Source of the DNA: Oscarella lobularis
Lineage: Eukaryota > Porifera > Homoscleromorpha > Homosclerophorida > Oscarellidae
Assembly (NCBI RefSeq): GCF_947507565.1
Contig: NC_089188.1
Location: 868,001 to 932,000, forward strand
Direction: 5' to 3'
Length of the DNA: 64,000 nucleotides
Position numbers and translations under genes: made by a program. Every line of letters starts with the position of its first letter. Within the stretch, counting starts at the first letter, position 1. Of this stretch, positions 41,053 to 54,400 are shown piece after piece. Under the pieces are notes generated by a model that had not been told where the DNA came from, made no database searches, and saw only the letters and a list, made by a program, of their open reading frames with translations.

Positions 41053-42573
41053 CTAGACTGACATAGGCACGCTCATAGCGTCGAATTGGAGATCCTTGAG
41101 TAGGCTATCGGCGTCGCACGAAATCAAGAACTGCTCTTGATCCGCCTCGAGTTCGAGATCTCCAGTCGGTAGAAAAAAGTTCAGAATGTCGTCGATTTGA
41201 TTCGGATTTGGCGTCGACGTCGAATTCAACGACGTTTCGCGAATGGGCAGAAAAATGCCCGGCTTCACATTCCCGTCGTCCGGATCGGGCGTCGGAAAGT
41301 CGGACGTCGCGACGTGGGCGTGCCCGACGACGGCGGCGGCGGGCGGAAGCACACCCGGATACGAACGGGAAAGAAGAAAAGGGGATCCCACATTCGGATC
41401 GGATCGTTCCATCGCCGCTATCTCGTCGTCGTCGTCGTCGTCGTCGTCCGGCGACGGGGAGTCGATTTGGGCCGGTATGTCGCGAAGGGAAAGTATGCGA
41501 TCGTTCGCATTGTTCGCATTGTCTTCGTCCGCTTCTTCGGCGGCCGGTATGTCGCGCATGGAGAGAACGCGCGCGCGATAATCGTCGCCGTTTGTCGTCG
41601 TCGTTCCGATCTCGTCGACGACGCCTTCCTCCTTCGGATCGTCGGCGAGAATTTCGCCGTAGAGCGCCTGCGAGAGATCGCTCATGCGCGGTTGCGAGAT
41701 CATCGACGTCGGCGCGCGTCGAACGCTCACGCCTACGCCTCCTCCACTTCCACCACCACCACCACCACCAGTCATCGTGCCGGTCGTCGACGCGGCTGCG
41801 CACGAAGGACTCACCGGAGACGGGGGCCCACTCGAATGAACTCCCGTCGGACAATCGGACTGCGGCGGGGAATCGTAAACGGTATAATAGTTCGACGGCG
41901 CCGCGGCGGCGGCGACGGCGTACGACGAAGAATCGTAGGCGGTGGCCGGAACTTGGGCCGGAGAAGGAGCAGCAACGACATATTGCGAGTGATGATACGA
42001 CGAATCGGGGTAGTAATAATAATAAGTCGGTGTCGCTTGATAGGCGACGTTCTGCTGGGCGCTCGCTGCGTACTGGACGGGAGCGACGACGTAAGCGCCG
42101 GCGCTTGGGACTTGAGGCGTTAGCGCGGCGTGTTGTGACGCGTTCGGGTAGGCGTAATAATACGCTTGCTGTTGCTGCTGCTGCGTTTGCTGCTGGGGCG
42201 GCTGAGGTTGCGTGGGAGGCTGGTTCGGTTGGGATAGGCGATTCTGCAATGGTGCGAGCGCCGCGGTTAGGTTGAGTGCGGGAAGGGCCATTTTGTCCTT
42301 TTTCATGTTCTTCGCTTTGCGTCTCGGGCGGTATTTGTAATCGGGATGCTCTTTCATGTGCACCGAGCGAAGGCGCTTCGCTTCGTCCATGAACGGACGT
42401 TTGTCCGTTTCGGCGAGAAGTTTCCACGCGGCGCCGAGACGCTTGCTGATTTCGGAGTTGTGCATCTTCGGGTTCTCGTGAGCCATTTTCTTGCGCTGGC
42501 CGCGCGACCAGACCATGAAAGCGTTCATCGGTCGCTTGATGCGATCCTCTTTTGTCGTCGTTACCGTACTCAT
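41053..42573 (-). CDS. SoxB-type HMG-box transcription factor
   Basis: 506 residues in one exon, as is common for SoxB. The HMG box is at residues 8-86: [68 protein letters not shown]. Sequence is closest to Sox1/2/3/14/21 (group B). After it come a Gln-rich run (42165-42190), Tyr/Ala/Ser-rich activation-type sequence, a poly-Gly run (near 41765), a poly-Asp run (near 41430-41450), and an acidic C-terminus ([14 protein letters not shown]). The ATG is MSTVTTTK; a longer GTG-initiated frame was ignored. Predicted DNA-binding regulator of development. Confidence 0.96.
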   Translation of the reverse strand: MSTVTTTKEDRIKRPMNAFMVWSRGQRKKMAHENPKMHNSEISKRLGAAWKLLAETDKRPFMDEAKRLRSVHMKEHPDYKYRPRRKAKNMKKDKMALPALNLTAALAPLQNRLSQPNQPPTQPQPPQQQTQQQQQQAYYYAYPNASQHAALTPQVPSAGAYVVAPVQYAASAQQNVAYQATPTYYYYYPDSSYHHSQYVVAAPSPAQVPATAYDSSSYAVAAAAAPSNYYTVYDSPPQSDCPTGVHSSGPPSPVSPSCAAASTTGTMTGGGGGGGSGGGVGVSVRRAPTSMISQPRMSDLSQALYGEILADDPKEEGVVDEIGTTTTNGDDYRARVLSMRDIPAAEEADEDNANNANDRILSLRDIPAQIDSPSPDDDDDDDDEIAAMERSDPNVGSPFLLSRSYPGVLPPAAAVVGHAHVATSDFPTPDPDDGNVKPGIFLPIRETSLNSTSTPNPNQIDDILNFFLPTGDLELEADQEQFLISCDADSLLKDLQFDAMSVPMSV

Positions 42574-43642
42574 CGCGAGCGTTCTCCAACCGAGCACGAA
42601 CGAACGCTGCAGTCCACCGAATGGGAAACTCGTGTGGGTAGGCTGCGGTTTTAGAGTGGCGGAGCTCTAATGAGCGATGCAGATTGGGTGAGCGACGTTC
42701 GACCAATTGGCGACGAGTGCAACGCCCATTAGTTAGTATCACGTGATATTCGACCAATTGGCATTGCCGTAGGCGGATCGCATTTGCGTCGTTATCGCTT
42801 CTCCTGCGCGGTTTCTATCCGGTGCCGGGTAGGAGCGTCGGCCGTCGGCGCGTCGATAAGAAAGTCGAACGAGTCCCCCCCTCACGTCGACGCAAGAGTT
42901 CCTTCGTCGCGCGTGCGCGTGCTGGCGTTAATTAGTAAATGATTGACGGTTGTGGCTTGGCGTTTTGGGTTTCCTCAACTATCGAATCGTTTTGACTCCA
43001 CCCACGGAATTGTTGTACGCTCGTTAGAAGGCGCGAAATATTCGACGTCAACACGCGGCGCGAGGCGTAATTGCAGGTCTACGCGAAATGCACGGCGCTC
43101 GTCCCAACGCGCAAACGATACGGCGAGTCGAAATAGCGCCTGCGGGAAGGCCGTCGGCTTCGGTTATAAACATAACGTTGTGAAGCGCACGTGCGCCTCT
43201 CCAACTTCCATCCCAAAACAAACGAACCCGGTTCGCATCTCCGGCACTAAGGAGTTCTCATTACCGAGCCCAGCTGTGTCTCAAGACGTTCGCACGCGCT
43301 AAAGTACGCCGAAACGCTTCGCTCGACTCGAATCGACGCGCAAAGGCAATCCGGCCCCCGCATCCTAGCTCAAACGAAATCGGATACGTCTGAGATAAGG
43401 AAAAACCGCATTGGTCAACCTGATGTGACGATACTGCACGTCCTAGACGCAAGATTAGACGTTTGCACAACGATACGCAAGAACACGCGCTAGCCGCTAC
43501 GGCGAGCTCGAAGAACGAGTTCCTCGGGCCATAATAGATACCGTGTGGACCGATCTAATCATATTGCCGTTCTGCGGTTGCGGAGGTTTGTGGCTCAGTA
43601 TGGTAATAACAACGGCAATTTCGCTCTGCAGAGCGGCCATAA
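42574..43642. other. Upstream region of SoxB / 3' flank of RasGAP
   Basis: Over 1 kb with no recognisable exon. It presumably carries the Sox promoter. GC-rich, with several TTCG..CGAA-like palindromes and the CCAATTGG pair listed separately. Confidence 0.5.
42698..42762. promoter_or_regulatory. Paired TTCGACCAATTGGC elements upstream of SoxB
   Basis: The 14-mer TTCGACCAATTGGC occurs at 42698-42711 and 42749-42762, 51 bp apart and 125-190 bp upstream of the Sox start codon. Each holds CCAATTGG, two overlapping CCAAT boxes on opposite strands (NF-Y-like). An E-box CACGTG lies between them. Confidence 0.45.
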
Positions 43643-46600
43643 TTATTTGCTGTTAAACTTTCGTAGAAACGTTTTATTAAGTAGCGAAAGCGTTCGTCTT
43701 GCGTCGAGAACGACGATTCCGTCGAGGTCGAGGAGCTAGAGGCGATAGGGAACAAATTAGGAAAACAGCTGGAGCCGCGGTCACGCGACTAAGGTCTAAA
43801 GCGTGGGATACCGGATCTTGAAGATGTTGCACTTCGAGTAGTTCTTCCAAATGAAACGTCTTTTCGACCAACTCCTTTACGCCGCCTAGTAGCGCGTTTC
43901 AATCGTTATTCGCGCCAAAAAGAGGACACATCGGACGCGCGTACCTTTGTTGCGCATGCTCACGCGATACGTCCCCGGCGCCGGCGACATCATGACGAAG
44001 AACAGATCCCGACTATTACGGCTAACGTTACAATTTCGCCTCGAGGTTTTCCCCCCACGCGTCAGCGTCAGCTGCTCACCCCATTGCCGCGAGACCTCGA
44101 CTTTCCACGACAATTCCGTCCCGTTCCAATTCCGTCAACGTTTTCTTCACCATTCGCTGCGATCGACGTCGTTGCAACGTCGCATCGGAGGGAAATTGCT
44201 ACAGGAGACGAAAAAGAAACCGAATCAATAACATTTTCATTCCACGATGGCGCGTGTCATTTTCGCGAGCCACGCCCACCTCGCTGCAGCCCACTTTACT
44301 TCTGACCGCCTCAAGATACTCTAAAGATTGGCGACAGACCACCCCCAAACAATTAGTGAATAGATAAAGCAAGACGAGACCACTCACGTTTGTACGAGTC
44401 AAATTGATCATTCAAAAATTGGGCGTGGTCCGTCAATGACTGAAAGAAATCCCGTTCGAACAATTCCCATAGAACAAAAAACCGCATTCGATATACACGC
44501 ACCTTAAAAACACCCGCAAGGCTCGCCAGCTCGCGTTCGTACTTCTCCTGCGTCTGTTTCCGTCTTGGAAGCAGCTGGACAAATATTATTCGATTAGTCT
44601 CGTCAAGGTGGGGTCCCCGCCCACCCCTTCCCCGTCTTCGTACGCAGTAACGTACCGCTTTGCATTCTTGAAAGAGAGCGTTGCCGTCGTCGTCGGGAAG
44701 ACCGCACTGTTCCTGAGCGACGACGATCTGCTCGGCGGTCAATTTCGCGTGGACGGCCACGTCCGGCGTGCCCGATTGCTGGGCGAATTGGAGAGCTCGC
44801 GACAGCGTGCGCTCCTTCGAACAGGGCGGGTACTGGGCGCGCGGGGGGGGGGGGGGGGGGGGGGACGGAACAGGTAGAATTTTTTTCCCGTGTTCCCTCG
44901 TGGATCAATGCGTACCAGTTGAAGAAGTTTTAATAAAAGTTGGCGACACTTCTCTTGGTCGCGACCGCCGCCGAAGAGGGATTGGGACATGGGGGAGGAG
45001 GGAGATAACGCGTCGCCGGGATCTGGAAGACGGGAGAAAAAAACGTTAGGGGCCACCACGAAAATTCGTCGATATAGGAGGGGACCTCACGCAATAATTA
45101 ATTATAACAAACTCTCTACATCGTAATAAGTTCCAAAGGCGGAGTCGCGCGGGTTCAAAGTTCTTTCTCTTATCGACATTTAGGGGGCACAGACAGAGAA
45201 CGTAAAGAGATGCGCACAAAGTTCCCTAGCGAACTTCTGAATATTTATATATCGGGAGACACTTCAACTACTTCGCGCTAGTCTCCCTCAGCTAATACTA
45301 AATAGACCATAGAATATCGCTATCTATCTAATGGGCCTTGCACGCACCAATCATTATGTACGAGACTCGTATACGGTAATAAATCGCGCACCCCCGCGCA
45401 CTTCCGCGTATTCCTCACCTGGAGCCGCGTCCCATCGACTGTACAAATTCAACGTCAACTGAACGTCATCTTTCCGATTCAGTCGCGGCTCGGGCGGACC
45501 CAAATCGTTGAGAATCTGATTGAGACGATCGTCCGCCTCGGACGACTGCACCCAAAGAAAAAAAATAATTGAAAAAAATATATAATTTATTTTCTACTAT
45601 TCCAAAGCGCACCAAAACGTCGCGATACTTGACGAGAAGATTATGTATGAGGTAGATCTCGCTCAACGTTATATCGATGCAAATTGTCTTCTGACACAGA
45701 GCCAAGTACTGCTCTAACTAAACAATCCCGGAAGCCAGGAGGATGAGACGCTTTTTCCCCGCGATCCCCCCCCAACCCAAACGGAAACCTGCATGCTTTC
45801 ATGGAAATCGGGCACGTCGCACAGTTGATTCAGAAACCTCTAAAACGTCCAATAAAAAAATCATGGAATTAGACGAAAGCCACATCCCCCCCTTTTACCC
45901 GAACTCGAATTTGCTGTCGATGAATAAACGGCTGCAACGGCTGCATGTACGACTCCTTGAGCGCGGCGCTGGCGTGCGATTGATTCGCAATGTTCTGCAG
46001 TATCTTCGCCACCTTGGGGGGGAAGGGAAACGAACATAATTAAATAGAAGATACACGCTGACGAACAAAGGGACTCTAACCAAGGTCAGGTTTCTCCGTG
46101 CTCCGTATCGAGGTTGATGAGGTAAGAGCCTATAAGCTAATAAGGACAAGACGCGCATCGGGTAAACATCGGTCAACGAGGGTGGAGAATCAAATTAATC
46201 TATACCGTGAGGAGTGACTATGGACGGATTGAGAAAACGTAACACGTAGAAACCGCCGATAAGCGACGAAGCGTTTTCCTCCGTCGATTCGGGAAAATGT
46301 TCCTATAAAAAATATCATTTTTTGTCTCTTCGATGAGAGATTCCTCACTTTGACGAGCTGTTGAATCGCCTTGCACAGCCATCGTATGCCGTACGGCACT
46401 TGATCGACGGACGCGAACATCGCTCGTAGAACCGTATCGACGATATCCTCGAGCTTTGCGACGCGTGAGCACGCAATAGAATTAAGAAGCACAACTATTG
46501 ACTAATAAATAATACATGGACGTCGACACATCCTAATCAGGGGGAAAGAGGATATGATTCTTGACGGTTTCGCGAACAGTCGCATTTTTCTCCGCCTATC

Positions 46601-48057
46601 ATTAGAGAATTCGTTTTTTCTCTCTCTCTCTCACCATGGTTACGATCGACGCTAGTTTACCATTTTCTGCTTCGCCGTGAAACTCATGTGAACAGCCGGT
46701 ACACTTCCGTCTTCCATCATCTCTTCGTACACCTGTCCCCCATAGAAACAACGTCATCATCCTCATACGATTTATCGACCAGTTGCTACAAGGGAACAAA
46801 CGACATTGCGATGGGGCCCCCCCTTTCCCCGCGCGCCGCCGCAAACCGCAAGACCGCCCCAGCCCCGCCAAATGCAATCACAACCTTGACAGGATTGATT
46901 TCCAAGGAATCCGTCCTCTTGGCCAAGTCAACAATTAGATCACCCAACGTCGACCGCAAGTACATTTCTCCGGGTCCCCTTCTACGGAAAAGAAAAGAAA
47001 AAGAAAAAGAGGGCGTTTTTAAACAGAAACTCAAAGAGAATTTCTTCCCGCGTTTTCTCACCGAGTATACGTCGTCATCATACGGGTCATCGCCGTATTG
47101 GCTCTCAGGAGACTGCCGAATTCGGTTGCCTCTTGGAATTCGTACTGTAGCGCCGTTTCGAACATGGAGAGGAGCAGGTGCTCTTCGCGCGGTTCGTATT
47201 GGTTCCCGTATACGCTGAACATGACCGCTTCGAGGAGGCCGTCGATTTGATTCAGCGAGACGGAGCGCGTCAATTTCGCTAGATATTCGGGCGCCGTTTG
47301 AAGGAGGAAGAAGAGATTCGAATAGTGCTGGCGCTTTAGGTCGTCGCGAAACGATCCTTTTAGTTAGAGCGCGCGTTAGCGAAACACAATCGAAACGAAG
47401 GGCGATTTTTTCAGCTTACCAGCAAGTGGCACGGTTTCGCCTTCGAGACGATCGATGAGTTCCTAATAGGGGAGGGTGGGAGGGCGAAAAGGTTCCAGTT
47501 GCGCTGTCGAGGAGAGGGCGCGAGTGCGAGCGCGTACGTGCGTCCGCCCCGCGCCTTCGCGCCACGCGGGACGCGCGTAACACGCGCAACAGTGACTACG
47601 CGCTGTCGACACGTACCTCGAGCGACACGCGATGGTTGATGAGAAGACCGATGCGCGTGTCGAGAAAGCGAACGTCGCGCTCGAGAAGAAAGACCTTCTT
47701 GCTTTCCTGCGATATTCGCTGCTTGATGTCCTTCAGTTCGCGCTGAACTACACGTACAAGATGGGGGAAAGCGATAAGAGAGAACGCCCCCTCGATTTCT
47801 ACGGCGCGACGGGATGCGCTTACGTGTCAATAGCTTGTCCTCTTCGACGACCGCGCCGTCTGACGCCATTTGTTCGATCGCTGATGCTCGCGTTGTCTTT
47901 CGTTCGTGCCTCAGTCGACGTGCGATTCGATGACGCCGCTCATCGTGTCGTCCCCTTTGCGCTTCCGCGTACACACGCGCGACCTATGAGAGGCGATGTG
48001 GCGAGGTTGCGAGACTGTGGTTTCCTCTTCTTTATGCCAATCCGGAAGAGATGGCAT
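43643..48057 (-). CDS. RasGAP of the IQGAP-related (sar1/DGAP) type
   Basis: About 17 exons. Start by inference at ATG 48057 ([11 protein letters not shown]), then a helical region ([30 protein letters not shown]). The RasGAP domain follows: [74 protein letters not shown] (the FLR..NPA motif), [17 protein letters not shown]. Then the RasGAP_C part: [50 protein letters not shown] and the terminal [19 protein letters not shown]. No calponin, WW or clear IQ motif was seen, so it resembles fungal/amoebozoan sar1, Gap1 and DGAP proteins more than animal IQGAP. In the finger-loop region I see no certain arginine finger. Likely stop TAA at 43643-43645. Exon edges are approximate. Confidence 0.8.
44843..44864. 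repeat. Uninterrupted run of 22 G (C on the coding strand) in a RasGAP intron
   Basis: On the transcribed sense strand this is a C22 tract that directly precedes the acceptor cgcgcgcccag, so it serves as the polypyrimidine tract of that intron. The opposite strand can form a G-quadruplex. Length may be unstable or mis-assembled. Confidence 0.9.
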
Positions 48058-48492
48058 CTCATGTCTTTGCGGTTTTTGAGGCTGGATGATCAACTCCCGG
48101 ATAATTGTGACGTCGCCGTCTATAAATAGCGTGTACACGTGAACAGTTAGCTTCCAGGAAACGAAAATAATTTCCTGCATTGCCTCGTGCATCACTACAT
48201 ATATGTATTCTTTATCAGGGTGCTCTGAAAACAAAGACGCACGGATGATCAAAGACCGACTGTTTTTATTTGAAGAAAGACTTTTCCTCATGGTGATTGG
48301 ATTTAATTTTGCAGGCACACCAAAAGCTTCACAAATAAGAAAGAAATTAAGCTAGATAGAAAATATTTGTACCACATTGCGGTACATACAAGAAACACCG
48401 CAACAAAACACATACGTCACCCACCATACACATATTCAAACGCGGTAGAATAATAATACAACGTCACTTTTGATTAATCTAAAGCAGATAAA
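48058..48492. other. Intergenic between ROCO and RasGAP genes
   Basis: AT-rich 435 bp; promoter of RasGAP and 3' end of the ROCO gene. No exon recognised beyond open frames of no similarity. Confidence 0.5.
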
Positions 48493-51400
48493 TTAAATGT
48501 AACAAGATTCGTTGACTGTACGGCTTACGGTAATATCCACTTTCTGGCTGGCTGAAGCAGTGGAGCCATGTCCTTGTACGGAGGCACCACCCATGTTTAT
48601 TGTTACTCCACCTACACCAAATAAATACCGTACAAAATCAAAATGTAATGAACGTCGCCGGTAACCTGATGCCGAGTCAGCTTTCTTTTGGGCATCCTCC
48701 AAGCGAAAGAGAGCGTCTTCGGCCCGCGTCCTCTAAACAGCTAGCGTTACTGATTGTCTAGCTGATAAGAACAACTGTACCGTCTCGTCGCTGAGCTGAA
48801 TTGCGCCCCCGTCCTCAAGTATCGCCAAGATATACAGAACGTTCGCTTTCGTCGCTGCTTCTTCAAGTTTTGACACGGTTGAACAAAGCGATTCGCTCCA
48901 GCGTGCAAGTACGTCCTCAGCCGATCTACACTGCGCGTAACTGGACGCAGTCAGTCCTGGAAGCGCCTTTGCAAACGCCGTCCGACGATCGACTGTGTCC
49001 TTATTAAGAGAATCAGCTATAGCGCGACGACTTTCCTTCAAAACAAGAAGATAATGGTCTTCTGGAACGGCCAGAAGATCTTTCAGGCTTTCTGCTGTCA
49101 AATCTTGGCCCCGCTCTGCTTGAAAAACCGTCGTTGTAGTCTTGCCGGATTTCTTTTCTTCCTCAACGGTTTCACTTGCATACGCCAACGGTTGAACAGA
49201 CAATTTTTGCAATTCTGTCTTGCTCAAATACAGTAACGAGAGATCGGTGCCAGCGCTCTTCTCTTCCAAAACAGTTTGTCCCAGCTTCATTATCTCATTG
49301 AGAAGAGTCATACATTCTCCTTCTGAATCCTGCGGACCGCGAACAACGAAGTCCATTGACTTCTCGTACTCGTGCAATTCAATCAGTCCTTCTAATCTGC
49401 AATTGTTGATTGTCTTTTGCATCTTCAAGCCACCCTTCCACACTACAGGTTCCTTTGGATGAAGCTTGATCGCAGCGCGAGACTGGATGAAAGGCATTGT
49501 TCCAGGTGTAATGATGTCGGTTTTCTCTTTGCACTGAAGACGTCGACCGACATAAAGAACCATGTCCTCTTTTCTTTGCCACACTCTTTCCCGGTCAACC
49601 GTCTGAATGAGAGCTGGAAACTGATATTGGACTGGCGCGCCAGGCCGCTCGCTGACTGGATAGCAGATCTCTAGATGGCATAATACTTTGATAGCTTCAT
49701 CAACTGCAATATTTCCTGTTTGATTTGCTTCGCTGAACAATTCGAGAGCATCTTTGACCTGATCTTTGCTGACTATGCCATTGACGACGCCTTCTAAGTG
49801 AACAGTAAAGTCGCCAGGGGACATCAGAGGACCAATGATGCTTTGGCAAAGCCAAGGAGGGTCAAGCACAACTTGATTTTCCACGACAAGAATCTGCGCG
49901 CAATGTGTCGTACACATTTTTCAAAATCGTGTTAATTAATTTTACCTCTCCGATGCCGTGCAGAAAAGCCACCAAGAGATCAAGCTCTTCGCACTTCAAA
50001 CCTGGGTAAACGTTCTTCTCGACGAGTGCTTTCAGGAGTCCAACGTGAATGAACTGACGCTCGATTTTTGCTAGCTGTCAATGCCATGAAGAGAACGCAA
50101 CATATTAAAGTATTGTCATAATCACCTGTAATGTAGTAAGTCCAAAATTTTGAAGAGTACTGTTGATTTCCGAATAAATGTCTTCGTAGTGAGGAGCTTT
50201 CAAATTCTCCAGCTAAAGCAAACTTGAATAAAGTGTAGCTACGTTAACTTGAGTAGGCTCAAACCATTCTAATTGGATCTCCATCGGAACAATTGATGAG
50301 TTTGAATAGAGCTTGCGGCAACATGTTCTTCTCTGCCATTTCCTTCAAAGCATCTCCTTCTGATTTCAGAAGAAGATCACGGACTTGAGGAAGGAGAGAC
50401 GATTGGACCGTTTCGACGATAGTAGGAACTTCGTCTGCGTCCTAGACAAGAAATAATGTAGAAGACATCTTGAGTAAACTTCTTTTATCTTACTTTAATG
50501 CATTCCTGCTTTAGGCTTCCAATGTACTCACGTAGCTTCTGCAGTCGAACCGATTCTTGTTCACGGCAATCGAGAACGAAATGTTGTCTCAGTGTAAACC
50601 ATTTTTTAAATTTGATTCTGAGATGATTGCTGATTCCCGTTAATTTTTCTCCGCTATCCTGATCTCCTCTGCTTCCTACTACCACTAGCATTGCTTTCCC
50701 TTTCATCCTGATACTGCACTTCACAAACGACAGCCAGTAAAAAGCGCATTTGTCCAGTTCTTCCTCGCTCATCGTCAGATCTACTACGAGAACGAAAATC
50801 GTCGTTGCTTCCGAGAAGAAAAGACCGTGTGTCTTGTGAAATGTTGGTTGGCCTGCGAAATCGCAAAAAATCAGTTCTCCAGCTGAATCGATTGTAGCTG
50901 TAATGATATCAACACCGGCAGTACGAGCATCAGGCGACATCGTTCTGCTTATGCGTCGTAGAGAATTCATGAGCGTCGTTTTGCCAGCGCCTCCATTGCC
51001 AATCAAGCACACCTTCACTCGACTTGGTTTTTTTCTCCCTTTTTCAAAAAGTTTCCTGTATCGGCATTCACGCTAAAAAATCATTTTCGACAGGCACACT
51101 ACGGTGGTACAGACATTTATTTACCCAAGCCTCAACAAGGTATTTTTTCATTTCTCCGTCCCCTAATTCAAACGGAACTTTCGCATTCTAGAATCAATAA
51201 TCAAAATGCGCGTTGATTAATTCGTTCCAAAGCATACCAAATCACGACAGTCGGCTAAAGCAGGCATACGACCTACTACTTCTTTGGCCAACTGCAGGCA
51301 CTCATCCTCATACCACAGCATTGCTAATCGATGAAGAACCGTTTGCATTTGTGTCTGCAATAGCCTTTACTTGTGACAACAAAGCGTAGACTAGCCTGCC

Positions 51401-54400
51401 TGCTTGCTCGCTTACCCCCCACTTCATATCCAACTTAAACCCAGAAGAGATCAGAAATTTGACCAGATTCCAATTCCTATTCATCATTGCAATTGAGAGT
51501 GGGCTGTTCCCTTTCTAAACGGCATTTTGTTTATTGAAGTTCAAAAATCACCATATCCTGACCACATCAGTAGCGTTCACATCACAATCATAGGCAACCA
51601 GAAGACCTGCAATTTTCAAATTTCCTGTCTGACAAGCATACATTAGTGGCGACACAGCATTCTATACAACTCAGTGAAAATAAAATTCACAACGTTTGCT
51701 ATACAACCAACGTCAATTCACCTCGTATCTCTCATTCACATTAGCTCCGCATTCACTGACTAAATATGCTGCAATTATTCTGTGACCCTTAGTTGCCGCA
51801 TAGTACAAAGCTGTTCTCTTATCCTGTAGAGAAACACGATTAACACTGCTGAAAATTAAATGAAATAATAGAATACCCTAGCTCTTGCATTAACGTGGCA
51901 ACCCTTTGAAACAATCAATCTCACCAAACTTTCATCTCCTCCTTCACACGCTGCCATTAGAATAGTTTTTCCCCGCTAATAAGAAGTTGTAATGATATCA
52001 TGACTATTACCATACAACGAATGTCAATTTACCTCGCATCTCTCATTCACATTAGCTCGGCATTCATTGATTAAATACGCTGCAATTCTTCCGTGACCCT
52101 TAGTGACCGCATAGTGCAAGGCTGTTTTCTCATTCTGTAGAGAAACACCATTAACAGTGCTGAAACGTAAATCAAATAATACAATACCTCATCTCTTGCA
52201 TTAACGACGAAACCCTTTGACACAATCGATCTCACCAAATTTTCATCTCCTCCTTCACACGCTGCCATTAGAATGGTTTTTCCAGACTAATAAGAAATTA
52301 TAATGATATCATGACTATTACCATACAACAAACGTCAATTTACCTCGTATCTGTTATTCACATTAGCTCCGCATTCACTGATTAAATACGATGAAATTAT
52401 TCCGTGACCTTTAGTGGCCGCATAGTACAAAGCTGTTTTCTTATCCTGTAGAGAAACACGATCAACACTGCTGAAAAGTAAATCAAATAATAGAATACCC
52501 CATTTCTCGCATTAACGTGGCAACCCTTTGATACAATCAATCTCACCAAACTTTCATCTCCTCCTTCACACGTTGCCATTAAAATAGTTTTTCCCCACTA
52601 ATAAGAAAATTGTAATGATATCATAACTATTACCATACAGCAAACATCAATTTACGTGGTCTTCATTATTCACATTAGCCTCACATTCACTGATTAAATA
52701 CTCTGCAATTATTCCGTGACCCTTAGCGACCGCACAGTACAAAGCTGTTTCCTTAAACTGTAGAGAAACACGATTAACACTGCTGAAAAGTAAAAATCAA
52801 TAGAATACCATAGCTCTTGCATTAACGTCACACCCCTTTGACACAATCAATCTCACCAAACTTGCATCTCCTCCTTCGCACGCTGCCATTAAAATAGTTT
52901 TTCCCCACTAAAAAGAAATTGTAATGATATCACGACAATTACCATACAAGGAACGCCTACTTACGTGGTCTTCATTATTCACATTAGCCTCGCATTCACT
53001 GATTAAATACTTTGCAATTATCCCGTGACCCATAGCGACCGCATAGTACAAAGCTGTTTCCTTATACTGTAGAGAAACACAATTAACATAGCTGAAAAGT
53101 AAATCAATCAATAGAATACCTCATCTCTTGCATTAACGTCACACCCCTTTGACACAATCAATCTCACCAAACTTTCATCTCCTCTTGCACACGCTGCCAT
53201 TAGAATGGTTTTTCCCCACTAATATGATATCATGACTATTACCATACAGCAAACGTCAATTTACCTTGAGTCTCTCGTTCACATCAGCCCCACCTACCCT
53301 GATTAGATACGCTGCAATCTGTAGGCGACCATAAGTGGTTGCATAGTACAAAGCTGTTCTCTTATCCTGTAGAGAAACACGATTAACACTGCTGAAAAGT
53401 AATCAATAAATAGAATATGTACTTCATCTCTTGCATTAACGTCGAAACCCTTTGACACAATCGATCTCACCAAACTTTCATCTCCTCTTGCACACGCTGC
53501 CATTAGAATGGTTTTTCCCCACTGATAAGAAATTGTAATGACATCATGACTATTACCATACAAGGAACGCCTATTTACGTGGTCTTCACAATTCACATTA
53601 GCCTCGCATTCACTGATTAAATACTTTGCAATTAACCCGTGACCCATAGTGGCCGCATAGTACAAAGCTGTTTCCTTATACTGTAGAAAAACACGATTAA
53701 CACTGCTGAAAAGTAAATCAATCAATAGAATACCCTAGATCTCGCATTAACGTCACACCCCTTTGACACAATCAATCTCACCAAACTTTTATCTCCTCTT
53801 GCACACACTGCCATTAGAATAGTTCGTCCCAACTAACATGAAAGTTTAGTGATATCATGACTCTAACTCTACAACTAACGTTGTTTCTATCATTGACATT
53901 AGCCCCGCATTCGGTGATTAAATAAGCTGCAACTTTTCGGCGACCATTAACGACCGCATAGTACAAAGCTGAGTTCTCATACTTTAGAGAAACGTATTTC
54001 GTACTGCTGAAAAGTAAAAAATAATAGTATACCCGATCTTTTGCATTGACGTCGCAACCCTTTGACACGACCAATCTCGCCAGATCTTCATCTCCTCCCT
54101 CACACGCCGTTATTAGAATGTTTTTCCCATTTCTAAACTGATACGAAATAGAAGCGATATCATGACTTTACTAATGTCAATTTACCTCGAGTCTCTCGTT
54201 CACATCAGCCCCACATTCTCTGATTAGATAAGCTGCAATCTGTAGGCGACCATAAGTGGTTGCATAGTACAATGCTGTTCTTTCCTTCTTTAGAGAAACA
54301 CGATTAACAGTGCTGAAACGTAAATCAAATAATACAATACCTCATCTCTTGCATTAACGTCGAAACCCTTTGACACAATTGATCTCGCCAAACTTTCATC

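Noticed and set aside
41105-42757. 550-residue Arg-rich minus-strand ORF, and plus-strand ORFs of 308 and 355 residues
   Set aside because: Alternative frames of the GC-rich SoxB exon; low-complexity Arg runs, no domain.
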